Shown here: one piece after another, positions 12,146 to 21,224 of the stretch
Numbering within the stretch: position 1 is the first letter of the stretch
Layout of the letters: each line of letters opens with the position of its first letter
NCBI RefSeq assembly: GCF_029910655.1
Contig: NZ_CP123897.1
Coordinates: 3,585,547 to 3,649,546 of the forward strand
Length of the DNA: 64,000 nucleotides
Direction: 5' to 3'
Source of the DNA: Methylomonas sp. UP202
Lineage (GTDB): Bacteria; Pseudomonadota; Gammaproteobacteria; Methylococcales; Methylomonadaceae
Position numbers and translations under genes: made by a program
Notes under the pieces: generated by a model
What the model was told of the DNA's origin: nothing
What the model saw: the letters and a program-made list of their open reading frames with translations, nothing else
Database searches by the model: none

Positions 12146-12196
12146 ATGAACACTGATCCCTTTGCAATCCTAGCCCAGCCTAACGGCAATTTTTAA
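12146..12196 (+). other. 16-codon open frame ending in TAA, in frame with MCP4
   Basis: ATG 12146 has AGGAG 7 bp before it. It encodes MNTDPFAILAQPNGNF and stops at 12194, 42 bp upstream and in frame with the MCP4 start. It could be a remnant of the original MCP4 start region or a leader peptide. Confidence 0.45.
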
Positions 12197-12238
12197 TCCG
12201 AACGGCATCGCTTCAGTTTACGCGCGGAGGGGATTCGC

Positions 12239-14386
12239 TTGCTGTTGCTACTGAGTCTGGTCGGCGCCGCACAAATCACGGTCAGCTTCCGGATTGCCGA
12301 CAACATTGCCGAGTTCAACAGGCAAGCTGAGCATGCCACCGATGCGGTAGATCGCGCGCATTTGCTTCAGTACCACATTTCGCAAATTCAGCAATATCTA
12401 ACCGACATCAGTGCGACCGGCGACGAAGAAGGCTTCAACGACGCGAAGCGGCATGCCGAGGAAAGCCGGCGTTTGTTGAATGAAATATTATTACTGCTTC
12501 CGCAAAGTAACGCCGCCGTAAACGAAATCCGCGAGAAATTGGAGCGTTTTTACGATGTCGGCATCGAAATGGCCCGCGTATATCTTGCCGAAGGCAAGGT
12601 AGCCGGCAATCGCGCGATGAAGCAACCGGATACCGGTTTCGACGCTCGATCCAACACACTGATAGAGAGTTTGGACATATTAAGTCGTCCTTTGGAACGG
12701 CAAGCCGATTCGGCAAAAAACCAATTGAATATCGAAGTTTCGCAAATGCGGCGGTGGTCGACGACGCTAAATCTGCTTAGTTTGCTTGCGGTTATTGGTT
12801 TGTGCCTGCAAGGCTTTCGGCAACTGTGGAACTGCCTCGGCGGCGAGCCTGAAGTCGTCGCTGAATTGGCCAACGGTATCGCCACGGGCGACTTGAATCA
12901 ATCCGTTAAGCTTCGCGCCAACGACAACTCGAGCGTGATGGCGGCGATGCTGCATATGAGCAACACCATTAAAGCCTTGCTGGCTGCGATGGATCATATG
13001 TCCAGCGAACACCAAAAAGGCGATATCGATGTCATAGTGGACGCTACCCGATTCAAGGGTGGATTTAAAACCATGGCGCAAGGCGTCAACGAGATGGTGA
13101 GCGCCCACATTGCCGTCAAGAAACAAGCCATGGCCTGCATCCAATTATTCGGCGAAGGCAACTTGGATGCGCCGCTGGAACGATTTCCCGGCAAAAAGGC
13201 TTTCATCAACGACACTGTCGAACAGTTGCGCGGTAACTTGAAACAAATTGTCGGAGAAATCCGCGACATCGTCTCGGCGGCCAACCGAGGCGACTTTAGC
13301 GTCAAGATGGATCTTACCGCTAAAGCCGGTTTCACTAAGGAGTTGTCGGAACTGCTGAATCAGCTATCCGGAACCGTGGACATCGCCTTCAAGGATACGA
13401 TAGACGTGGCCAAGGCCATGGAACAAGGCAACCTGACCAAAACCGTCACCCGCCAATATCAAGGCGCATACGATCAGGTCAAGCAAAGCCTCAACAACAC
13501 CGTCGCCAAGCTCTCCCAAACCATTACAGACGTGGTTTCGGCCGCCGATCAAATAAGCAGCGCCTCCGAACAAATCCAATCCACGTCTCAATCGCTGTCG
13601 CAAGCGTCCAGCGAGCAAGCCGCCGGTGTCGAGGAAACCAGCGCCAGCATCGAGCAAATGGCCGCCAGCATCGGCCGGAACGCCGAAAACGCCAAGGTCA
13701 CCGACGGCAGGGCCGCCAAAGCCTCGCAGGAAGCGGTCGAGGGCGGCGCCGCCGTCAAGCAAACCGTCGAGGCGATGAAAAGCATCGCCGGCAAAATCGG
13801 CATCATCGACGACATCGCCTATCAAACCAATATGCTGGCTTTGAACGCCGCCATTGAGGCCGCCAGGGCCGGCGACCACGGCAAGGGCTTCGCGGTGGTG
13901 GCCGCCGAGGTACGCAAACTGGCCGAGCGCAGTCAGATCGCCGCCCAGGAAATCGGCCAATTGGCCGAAACCAGCGTCAGCACCGCCGAAAGCGCCGGCC
14001 GCTTGCTGGACGCCATCGTGCCCAGCATCGCCAAAACCTCCGCTCTGGTGCAGGCGATCGCTGCCGCTTCCCAGGAACAGTCGGCCGGCGTCAGCCAAGT
14101 CAATACCGCGATGAATCAGATGAACCAAATCACCCAGCAAAACGCCGCCGCCAGCGAGGAACTGGCTTCCACCGCCGAGGAAATGACCGGCCAGGCCGAG
14201 CAATTACAAAGTTTGATGAGCTTTTTTAAGATCGCCAGTTCCGGCGGCCAACGTCGCGCCAGCACTTCTCACCGCGGCCACGCACCTCACGCCAAACCCA
14301 CGGCCACCAAGCGCGGAGCGGCGCCAAGCCGTCGCCACGATGCGACCGGCTTGGCGCCGGAATTGCCGTATTTCGAGCGTTTTTAG
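12239..14386 (+). CDS. Methyl-accepting chemotaxis protein, possibly disrupted 5' end (MCP4)
   Basis: A 715-residue receptor frame opening with TTG 12239 (GGAGG at about 12226-12230), which gives a TM1 without a preceding basic segment. In the same frame upstream, ATG 12146 has AGGAG before it, but a TAA at 12194-12196 stops it after 16 codons; the codons between that stop and 12239 encode a plausible basic N-terminus. So either the TTG start is real or the gene is a recent pseudogene. TM2 is near 175-195, followed by HAMP modules and the signalling hairpin. Compared with MCP2 and MCP3 the hairpin has several odd changes (TDGMAT to TDGRAA, SDLVQE to SALVQA). The C-terminus YFERF is retained. 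Confidence 0.8.
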   Translation: MLLLLSLVGAAQITVSFRIADNIAEFNRQAEHATDAVDRAHLLQYHISQIQQYLTDISATGDEEGFNDAKRHAEESRRLLNEILLLLPQSNAAVNEIREKLERFYDVGIEMARVYLAEGKVAGNRAMKQPDTGFDARSNTLIESLDILSRPLERQADSAKNQLNIEVSQMRRWSTTLNLLSLLAVIGLCLQGFRQLWNCLGGEPEVVAELANGIATGDLNQSVKLRANDNSSVMAAMLHMSNTIKALLAAMDHMSSEHQKGDIDVIVDATRFKGGFKTMAQGVNEMVSAHIAVKKQAMACIQLFGEGNLDAPLERFPGKKAFINDTVEQLRGNLKQIVGEIRDIVSAANRGDFSVKMDLTAKAGFTKELSELLNQLSGTVDIAFKDTIDVAKAMEQGNLTKTVTRQYQGAYDQVKQSLNNTVAKLSQTITDVVSAADQISSASEQIQSTSQSLSQASSEQAAGVEETSASIEQMAASIGRNAENAKVTDGRAAKASQEAVEGGAAVKQTVEAMKSIAGKIGIIDDIAYQTNMLALNAAIEAARAGDHGKGFAVVAAEVRKLAERSQIAAQEIGQLAETSVSTAESAGRLLDAIVPSIAKTSALVQAIAAASQEQSAGVSQVNTAMNQMNQITQQNAAASEELASTAEEMTGQAEQLQSLMSFFKIASSGGQRRASTSHRGHAPHAKPTATKRGAAPSRRHDATGLAPELPYFERF

Positions 14387-14631
14387 AAAGAAATAGCGGG
14401 AGGGCGATGCAACAATACGCCCTGCTATTGGCACCCAGCCAGTGGGCTAAATTTAGGCTTCTGGCAGACACCGACCGGCAGCTCCGTTTGGGGAAGCCGC
14501 CGGTCGGCTCAAGATTCGTTCCGCAAAAACCGTCACGTATCCTGTCTTCCAGGTGTAAACCAAGTCGTAACATTTCGCGCGGAATCCGGCGTTCGGCAAG
14601 GAAAACACCCAGCCAAAACCGGCAGGTCGCA

Positions 14632-14667
14632 GGAAATAAAAAAGGCCTTGCATTGCTGCAAGGCCTT
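14632..14667 (-). terminator. Rho-independent terminator of tRNA-Phe
   Basis: On the minus strand AAGGCCTTGC pairs with GCAAGGCCTT around a 6-nt loop and is followed by a run of six T. It lies 9 bp downstream of the tRNA gene. Confidence 0.9.
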
Positions 14668-14675
14668 GGTATTCG

Positions 14676-14751
<76 letters not shown>

Positions 14752-14953
14752 GTCAAGAGCCGCGCATTAAACTAGGTTATCGGCGGCAAGTCAAGAAAAA
14801 ACGCAGTTCCCAGCTAAACTGGACAGACGAGCAACGATTATGCAATTCTGTGCCGCCACGCGCGCCGCAGCCCCGCCCGGCGTCTCAAGGGCCGAACCAT
14901 CCCGGTTTGCCAGGCCCCGGCAAATTAAAAAAATTAAAAAGACCGAGACTTTT

Positions 14954-15775
14954 ATGCAAGCATTTACCGACATACGCGCGCTGATCATCGATATGGACGG
15001 CGTACTCTGGCACGGCGACCAGCCGCAAGCCGGCCTGACCGACTTTTTCGAAACCTTGCGCGACCTGGCACTGCCGTTTATTTTGGCGACCAACAACGCC
15101 AGCATGACTGCCGAACAATACGTCGCCAAATTGGCAAAAATGGGCGTTGCGGTGGCCGAGCGTGAAATTCTGACCTCGGGGATGGCCACCGCTTTGTATT
15201 TGTCCCAGCGCTACGATCCCCAAACCACCCGCGCCTACGCGATCGGCGGCACCGGCACCTGGAAACCTCTGCAAGATCTGGGCTTTACGCTAACCGGCCT
15301 CTACGAAACCGGACCCGACCAACACGCGCATTTGGTGGTTTGCGGCATGGACCGGGAAATCAGTTGGGACAAACTGGCGACCGCGACCCTCAATCTGCGG
15401 GCCGGCGCGCATTTCATCGGTACCAACGGCGACATATCGTTGCCGACCGAGCACGGCATTACTCACGGCAACGGCGCGATCCTGGCGGCGCTGACCGCGG
15501 CAACCGGCATCCAACCGATGATTATCGGCAAGCCCGAGCCCATCATCTACCGGCAAGCCATCGAGTTACTCGGCGCGCCGCTGGCGCAGACCATCGCGAT
15601 CGGCGACCGGCTGGACACCGACATCCTCGGCGCGGTGCGCACCGGTATTCGCAGCCTGATGGTTCTGACCGGAGTATCCAGCGCAAAAGACGTGGAAGCC
15701 ACCGACTACGGCCCAACCTGGGTGGTGCCCGATATCCGCGACGTGACCCGGATGTTGCGCGAACTGGCCGCCTGA
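14954..15775 (+). CDS. HAD superfamily phosphatase, NagD-like (IIA) type
   Basis: A 273-residue cytoplasmic hydrolase. Motif I is DMDGVLWHG, with the nucleophilic aspartate and the acid/base aspartate two residues later; motif II is LATNNAS, the lysine lies in IGKPEP and the metal site in IGDRLDTD. This is the NagD/p-nitrophenylphosphatase/phosphoglycolate-phosphatase layout. The start is placed at 14954, because a longer frame from 14840 adds 38 residues unlike the family. It is 21 bp upstream of dhaK and probably in one operon, so a triose or glycerol phosphate substrate is a reasonable guess. Confidence 0.85.
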   Translation: MQAFTDIRALIIDMDGVLWHGDQPQAGLTDFFETLRDLALPFILATNNASMTAEQYVAKLAKMGVAVAEREILTSGMATALYLSQRYDPQTTRAYAIGGTGTWKPLQDLGFTLTGLYETGPDQHAHLVVCGMDREISWDKLATATLNLRAGAHFIGTNGDISLPTEHGITHGNGAILAALTAATGIQPMIIGKPEPIIYRQAIELLGAPLAQTIAIGDRLDTDILGAVRTGIRSLMVLTGVSSAKDVEATDYGPTWVVPDIRDVTRMLRELAA

Positions 15776-15796
15776 CCCGCAAACCAAGGAGTGACC

Positions 15797-16783
15797 ATGA
15801 AAAAGTTCATCGATAGCCCGGACAGCTTGTTGACCACCAGTTTGCGCGGCTTCGCCAAGGCCCACGCCGACATCGTCGACCTGAACGAAACCCCGCATTT
15901 CGTGCGTCGCAAGCACCTTAAGCCCGGCAAGGTAGCGCTGATTTCGGGCGGCGGCTCCGGCCACGAGCCCTTGCATAGCGGCTTCGTCGGATTCGGCATG
16001 CTGGACGCCGCCTGTCCAGGCCAGGTGTTCACCTCGCCGACGCCGGATCAAATGATCGCCGCCGCTCAGGCCGTCGACGGCGGTGCCGGTGTGTTGTTCA
16101 TCGTCAAAAATTACGCCGGCGACGTGATGAATTTCGAAATGGCTAGCGAGATGCTGGACCTCCCCAACGCCAGCGTGCTGGTCAACGACGACATTTCCCT
16201 GCCCAAGACCCACGCCATTGGTCGGCGCGGCGTGGCCGGCACCAGCATCGTCGAGAAAGTCGTCGGCGCGGCGGCCGAGCAAGGCTACGATCTTGCGGCT
16301 TGCAAAGCTTTGGGCGAACGGGTCGTTTCGGCCACCGCCTCGCTGGGCGTCGCGCTGACCAGTTGCACGGTACCGGCCTTGGGTCATCCAACCTTTACCC
16401 TTGGCGACGACGAAATCGAGATGGGGGTCGGCATCCACGGCGAGCGCGGCCGCGAAACCGTCAAACTGGCCGACGCCAGCCACATCGTCGCCGAATTGAC
16501 CCAGCATCTATTCGACGAGTTGCAGCCGGCCGCCGGCCAAAACGTGCTGTTGCACGTCAACGGCTTCGGCGGTACGCCATTGATCGAATTGCATTTGCTT
16601 TACGAGTTGGCTCACGCACGGTGCGGCGAACGCGGATTGACCGTGCAACGCTCGCTGGTCGGCAATTTCACAACCTCGCTGGACATGGCCGGCGCCTCGC
16701 TGACTCTGACTGTGCTGGACGAGGAAATGCTGAAACTGTGGGACGCGCCGGTCAATACCGCCGCGTTGCGCTGGGGCTGTTGA
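15797..16783 (+). CDS. dhaK: Dihydroxyacetone kinase, substrate-binding subunit DhaK
   Basis: A 328-residue subunit that binds dihydroxyacetone covalently through a histidine. The family hallmarks are visible: SGGGSGHEPLHSGFVG near residues 50-65 and GVGIHGERG near residue 215, which carries the hemiaminal histidine. AAGGAG at 15786 precedes ATG 15797; the GTG at 15791 overlaps that site and is rejected. It would phosphorylate dihydroxyacetone together with DhaL, which here is separated and on the other strand. No PTS-type DhaM is seen, so the phosphate donor cannot be told. Confidence 0.93.
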   Translation: MKKFIDSPDSLLTTSLRGFAKAHADIVDLNETPHFVRRKHLKPGKVALISGGGSGHEPLHSGFVGFGMLDAACPGQVFTSPTPDQMIAAAQAVDGGAGVLFIVKNYAGDVMNFEMASEMLDLPNASVLVNDDISLPKTHAIGRRGVAGTSIVEKVVGAAAEQGYDLAACKALGERVVSATASLGVALTSCTVPALGHPTFTLGDDEIEMGVGIHGERGRETVKLADASHIVAELTQHLFDELQPAAGQNVLLHVNGFGGTPLIELHLLYELAHARCGERGLTVQRSLVGNFTTSLDMAGASLTLTVLDEEMLKLWDAPVNTAALRWGC

Positions 16784-16820
16784 TTAAATGTATGTTTTTT
16801 AATCACTTCGGCATGCACAC

Positions 16821-16855
16821 AAAAAAGCCGGGCGCTTAATCTAAGACAACCCGGC
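16821..16855 (-). terminator. Terminator of the lectin-like gene
   Basis: On the minus strand GCCGGG and CCCGGC form a stem with a 17-nt loop followed by TTTTTT. It lies 25 bp beyond the stop of the lectin gene, in the convergent gap with dhaK. Confidence 0.75.
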
Positions 16856-16879
16856 AATAAACCTTAATCGGTTTTAATC

Positions 16880-17500
16880 CTAAGCGTTGCGTTTTAACAA
16901 ACCACCCAACCCAAGAACCGCAGTTCCAAAAAACCAAATAGCACCTGGCAAGGGAACAGTAGTTGGCGCGCTATCGAATTCAATCAAAGCTTTATAGGAC
17001 TGACTCGATGTACAGTTCGGCGTACATCCAATGTCAGGCGTATCGTTCCAACGACCAAAATTGCTCTGTCCATTTGAATAGGACCAATTGAACACGGTGA
17101 AATCTTCACCACCCCCAAACGCTGCAGCGTTATTAGGCTCACCTGGAGACCAGTTTGTAAAAGACGAAACTTCCCCGCTTGTCCACAGGAAATTTCCCTC
17201 GGACGCCGAATCAGTAAATCCAATCCAATATGCGTTTAACGAGGACGGGCTACCAATATCTCCCAAAATGGCTGACTCAAGAAAACTTTGCTCTTGTTGG
17301 GTTGTGATACTCGCTAAATATCCACCTAAACTGGTAGCCAATGCATTCGCTTCGGTCCATGTTGATAGATTATCAGTCGCCAAATAATAGTGATCGTTTG
17401 CTCCTGTTCCAGAATTCCACTGAACCAAACTGGATGCGGAAGTTACAGAAGGTATTCCCAACACTACAGCTAAAACACAATTCAAACTCTTAATGTTCAT
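16880..17500 (-). CDS. Secreted C-type-lectin-fold protein with PEP-CTERM-like tail
   Basis: A 206-residue exported protein. A signal peptide (about 1-22) is followed by a C-type lectin fold at about 28-175 (WTEANALATSLGGYLASI, YWIGFTD, and the carbohydrate/calcium-site triplet EPN in SPGEPNNAA), then a sorting tail with VPLPGAIWFFG, a hydrophobic helix and a basic end (LLKRNA). Such tails are cleaved by exosortase systems. AAGGAG lies just upstream of the ATG. A pentanucleotide tract starts 79 bp upstream, so expression may be phase-variable. The G+C is lower than in the flanking dhaK and dhaL. Likely role: a surface or matrix sugar-binding protein. Confidence 0.85.
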   Translation of the reverse strand: MNIKSLNCVLAVVLGIPSVTSASSLVQWNSGTGANDHYYLATDNLSTWTEANALATSLGGYLASITTQQEQSFLESAILGDIGSPSSLNAYWIGFTDSASEGNFLWTSGEVSSFTNWSPGEPNNAAAFGGGEDFTVFNWSYSNGQSNFGRWNDTPDIGCTPNCTSSQSYKALIEFDSAPTTVPLPGAIWFFGTAVLGLGGLLKRNA

Positions 17501-17578
17501 ATTTTCTCCTTAAAAAACAGCGTCCAGAGACAAGCAGAAATTAAGCCAACTATTTAATAATTTTTCACTTTCAAAAAC

Positions 17579-17614
17579 TTCAATTCAATTCAATTCAATT
17601 CAATTCAATTCAAT
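17579..17614 (-). repeat. Pentanucleotide tract, about 7 copies of CAATT
   Basis: Perfect period-5 sequence over 36 nt (units 17581-17610 plus partial units at both ends). It lies 79-114 bp upstream of the lectin-like start, at a distance where copy number could alter promoter spacing. Confidence 0.92.
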
Positions 17615-17668
17615 GTAAAAAAGTCTGACACCATTCAATTCTAAGCACGCTTGGTTTGGAATTTAATC

Positions 17669-18295
17669 TCAAAATGATTTCAACACCCTGGCCACCGCCG
17701 CGACGATCAATTGCGCGGTTTTGGCGCCGGCATCGATATGGCCCAGACTACGCTCGCCCAAGAACGACGCCCTGCCCTTGGTCGCCAGCATATCGCGGGT
17801 AGCTTCGACGCCGGCCGCCGCGACTTGGCAAAGATGATCCAGCAATTCGTCCAGCGATTTGCCGGCTTCGGCATCCTGTTGCAAAGCCTGCGCCACCGGC
17901 ACCCAAACGTCCAGCATCGTTTTTTCGCCGACATCGGCCTTGCCGCGTTGTTTGACCGCCTCGACGGCGGCCGCGAACGCCGCCGCGAAGCCGGACACAG
18001 AGCTATCCCGACTGTGTTTATGCAGCGCGATGAACAAGGTCGCGTATAACGAGCCCGACGCGCCGCCGACCGCCGCCATCACCGTCATGCCGATTTTTTG
18101 CCAGGCCGCCGGCCAATCCAGCGGCGCGATCGCGTCGGCTTGCTCGACCAAGGCCTGCAAGCCGCGTTGCAGGTTGAAAACATGGTCGCCGTCGCCTATC
18201 GCCTGATCCAACTCGGTAACAGCCTCGGCGTTGGCAGCGATGTCGGCCTGAACGGCGCGGATCAATGAGGGAAAAATCGCGGGACTGATGGTCAT
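17669..18295 (-). CDS. dhaL: Dihydroxyacetone kinase, nucleotide/phosphoryl subunit DhaL
   Basis: A 208-residue subunit holding the nucleotide. The metal/ADP motif AIGDGDH and the later GASGSLY segment identify DhaL. The start is ATG 18295, with AGGAG 7 bp before it; a longer frame to 18340 is not needed. It lies on the minus strand, convergent with dhaK and separated from it by the lectin gene, while in most genomes dhaK and dhaL are adjacent. Confidence 0.92.
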   Translation of the reverse strand: MTISPAIFPSLIRAVQADIAANAEAVTELDQAIGDGDHVFNLQRGLQALVEQADAIAPLDWPAAWQKIGMTVMAAVGGASGSLYATLFIALHKHSRDSSVSGFAAAFAAAVEAVKQRGKADVGEKTMLDVWVPVAQALQQDAEAGKSLDELLDHLCQVAAAGVEATRDMLATKGRASFLGERSLGHIDAGAKTAQLIVAAVARVLKSF

Positions 18296-18433
18296 GGGAC
18301 AACTCCTGCATAGGCAACAACAGGCGCGGAGCATAGCCAAGCCGCCCTCGCCTGTCCAGTCCGCGCCGCGTCATAAAACCGTAACGCCGCCCTCGTATAC
18401 TGGGCCGTCGTCGCCCCTGCCCATGCGTGCCTC

Positions 18434-20242
18434 ATGCTGTTTCCGATTCATTCCATCGAACTCGCCCTCAACGACGCCCGCAAACATCGGCAAGACCAAA
18501 CCCTAGACGAAACGCCGGGCCAAACCGCGACGGTCAAACGCCTGCTGAGCCATGTCGAACCGATCGCCTGGAACAGCCGTTGCGTCGATGTGCTCGATCA
18601 CTTCATCCGCCACGAAGATTTGCCGGCGGTCGCCATCGTTGACGCCGAACAGATGCCGGTCGGCATTATGGACCGAGGCCGGATCATTGAAATTTTTCTG
18701 CGGCCGTTCGCCCGCGATTTGCTGTACAAAAAGCGCATCGCCGAAATCATGGACGCCAACCCCATCGTGGTCGACATCAACGCCGGCATCGATGACGTGG
18801 CGCGGATCATTATCGATGCCGGGATGCGCCACATGGTTAACGGCTTCATCATTCTGCGCGACGGCGCTTACGCCGGCATGGCGACCGGCCACGCGTTGCT
18901 GGAGGAAATCACCCAGCGCAAACAGCGCGATCTGTACTTGCTGGCCCATTACGATCAACTGACCGGCCTACCGAACCGCCTGCTGTTCAAGGACAGGCTG
19001 GAGACTGCCTGCCGTGGCGCGCTGCGGGGTGGGCGGATGCTGGGGCTGATTTTCGTCGATTTGGACCGCTTTAAATACATCAACGACAGCCTGGGTCACA
19101 GCGTCGGCGACCGCCTGCTGCAAACGGTGGCCGAGCGACTGACCCAGTGCGTCCGCCATAGCGACACCGTGTCGCGGCTAGGCGGCGACGAATTCGTCAT
19201 TATCTTGCCGAATCTGGATGGGGAAACCGCCGCGACCACCGTTGCCGACCATATCGTCGCCGCGCTGGACCAGCCAATGCCGGTTTACGACCACGCCTTG
19301 CAGGTCACCGCCAGTATGGGCATCGTCTTGTATCCGCTGCACGACAGCTCGGCCGAAGGCTTGATCCGCAAGGCCGACGCCGCGATGTACCAAGCCAAGC
19401 AACTTGGACGCAATCGCTATGCGCTGTACTCCGAACATTTCGACGACGGCTTGCGGGAACGCATGCTACTGGAAGCCGAATTGCGCGGCGCGCTCGGCAA
19501 CGGTGAATTTTCGTTGCACTATCAACCGCAAATTCAACTGAGCGACCAGCGGGTCGTCGGCGTCGAAGCCTTGTTGCGCTGGCAGCATGCCACGTTGGGT
19601 GCGATTTCGCCGGCCGAATTCATTCCGATCGCCGAGGAAACCGGCCAAATTCACGACATAGGCGACTGGGTGCTGCGCCAGGCCTGCCGGCAACACCTGA
19701 GCTGGATCGCTGCCGGCCTGCCCGCGCTGCGGATGTCGGTCAATATTTCGGCGAAGCAATTCGAACAGCCCGGTTTCGCGGGACGAGTCGCGCAGTTGAT
19801 CGCGGAAACCGGCATGATTCCCGAACACCTGGAGCTGGAACTGACCGAGGGCGCGGTGATGACCCACGCCGACCGCGCCGCGCAAACTTTGGGCGAACTG
19901 CGGAGCTTGGGGGTCAAACTGGCCATCGACGACTTCGGCACCGGCTATTCCAGTCTGAGTTATCTACGCACCTTCCCGATCAACAAAATCAAAATCGACC
20001 AATCGTTTATCCGCGATATCGAAAACACGCCGGCCAACGAAGCTATCGTCAAGGCGATCATCGCACTGGGCAACAGCCTGGGCCTGGAAACCATCGCCGA
20101 GGGCGTTGAAAATCTGGCCGAACTGGAATGCGTTAAAAGCCATCAATGCCACGAAGTACAGGGCTACCACTTCGCCAGACCGTTGGCGCCGGGCGACTTC
20201 GTGACTTGGCACCGGGAATTCCTCGGAACTGCGGCGGCGTGA
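18434..20242 (+). CDS. CBS-GGDEF-EAL protein, cyclic-di-GMP turnover
   Basis: A 602-residue cytoplasmic protein with no transmembrane segment. A CBS-type domain pair (about 30-160) precedes a GGDEF diguanylate cyclase domain (about 172-335) with intact RLGGDEF and an I-site RHSD five residues upstream. An EAL phosphodiesterase domain (about 355-592) follows with GVEALLRW, ELTE, DDFGTGYSS and KIKID, all catalytic signatures. Both activities look possible. CBS pairs usually bind adenine nucleotides, so energy state may gate c-di-GMP level. Start 18434 gives the CBS domain a normal N-terminus. Confidence 0.92.
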   Translation: MLFPIHSIELALNDARKHRQDQTLDETPGQTATVKRLLSHVEPIAWNSRCVDVLDHFIRHEDLPAVAIVDAEQMPVGIMDRGRIIEIFLRPFARDLLYKKRIAEIMDANPIVVDINAGIDDVARIIIDAGMRHMVNGFIILRDGAYAGMATGHALLEEITQRKQRDLYLLAHYDQLTGLPNRLLFKDRLETACRGALRGGRMLGLIFVDLDRFKYINDSLGHSVGDRLLQTVAERLTQCVRHSDTVSRLGGDEFVIILPNLDGETAATTVADHIVAALDQPMPVYDHALQVTASMGIVLYPLHDSSAEGLIRKADAAMYQAKQLGRNRYALYSEHFDDGLRERMLLEAELRGALGNGEFSLHYQPQIQLSDQRVVGVEALLRWQHATLGAISPAEFIPIAEETGQIHDIGDWVLRQACRQHLSWIAAGLPALRMSVNISAKQFEQPGFAGRVAQLIAETGMIPEHLELELTEGAVMTHADRAAQTLGELRSLGVKLAIDDFGTGYSSLSYLRTFPINKIKIDQSFIRDIENTPANEAIVKAIIALGNSLGLETIAEGVENLAELECVKSHQCHEVQGYHFARPLAPGDFVTWHREFLGTAAA

Positions 20243-20246
20243 GCAA

Positions 20247-20762
20247 TCAGTCGACCGCGCCGTCGTCCGGATCGCCTTCCACCGGGCGGGGAGCGGGAAT
20301 TTCGCCGTCGCGGAAGTGGTATTTTTCGCGCAGATAAGCGAACAACCAGGCATAGGTATCGGGCTGGCGTTGGGCGGCCGCGTCCGGCATTTGTTGCAAG
20401 CGCTGCCTAACCGCATGCAACGGTAAAAGCAGCAGTTCGATGTCGGCCATCGCCACGAATTTGTTAGGATCGGGCGTGCGACTATTGAAGATCTTGAACA
20501 GTTGATGCTTGTTCAAACCCAGTTGACTGTTGATCTCGTCCTTGAATTCCAGGAATAAGGGCAACAAATCGCTGCCGACACAGGTATCGTCGTGCAACTT
20601 ATGCAAGCGGTGCAATAAATGATAAACCGCGAAGCGGTACAGCTCGGACTCCCGGACGAACAAGCGCGCCGCCGTCGAGCGCACCGCGATCCGGTCGAAA
20701 TTGTTCAGCCGTATCGATACGATGTGTTTCTTATCGTCGAGGAGGTAGTCGTTGTCGTTCAA
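20247..20762 (-). CDS. Hypothetical protein with possible ribbon-helix-helix N-terminus
   Basis: A 171-residue soluble protein, not recognised. Residues about 12-50 (a short strand VSIRLNNFD, then two helices) resemble a ribbon-helix-helix DNA-binding fold; the rest is helical and leucine-rich with an acidic tail. It is convergent with the GGDEF-EAL gene (4 bp between stops). Composition matches neighbours, which supports a real gene. Confidence 0.7.
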   Translation of the reverse strand: MNDNDYLLDDKKHIVSIRLNNFDRIAVRSTAARLFVRESELYRFAVYHLLHRLHKLHDDTCVGSDLLPLFLEFKDEINSQLGLNKHQLFKIFNSRTPDPNKFVAMADIELLLLPLHAVRQRLQQMPDAAAQRQPDTYAWLFAYLREKYHFRDGEIPAPRPVEGDPDDGAVD

Positions 20763-21224
20763 TGCAAGTCCCTTGTTGGCGTCTGTTCGAAAACCAACCG
20801 CTGAGCCTAAATGCAGACGACTTTAATCCATCAATGTTACAGGTTTATAACAACTCTCATATATCGGACATTTTCGGAGTGCGCTCGCCCGACCGTCCGG
20901 CGCTAGAGCGAAGACTAAGCCCATCCACGTATCGACTCCGCTCCGCGCGCGCCGCAAACGTCGTTGGGAAACCGCTTGGCGACACGCCCCGCGGCCCGCG
21001 CCGAACAAAGTCAAAACGACCGATCCGGAACAGATTGCCCCGCTTCGCCCCGCCGCTTCGCCCCGCCGCTTCGCCCCGCCGCTGCGACTCGCCGCGCCAA
21101 CCCGGCGCAACCGGCAATTTTCCCGCCCGGAGAATCAGGCATTGCATAGCAGACCTCAAAAAAATATAATCGCGCGCTTTTTTTAAAGAAAACCTCTTTC
21201 CATTTGACGATAGCGAATCCGCCC
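20763..21224. other. Intergenic region before argD
   Basis: No gene seen. It holds a G+C-rich tandem repeat (separate entry) and then an AT-rich stretch at 21155-21205 that likely carries the argD promoter. Confidence 0.5.
21036..21084 (+). repeat. 13-bp tandem repeat CGCCCCGCCGCTT
   Basis: Three in-register copies (21046-21058, 21059-21071, 21072-21084 with the last base changed) follow a shortened copy at 21036. It lies about 140 bp upstream of argD. Confidence 0.85.
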
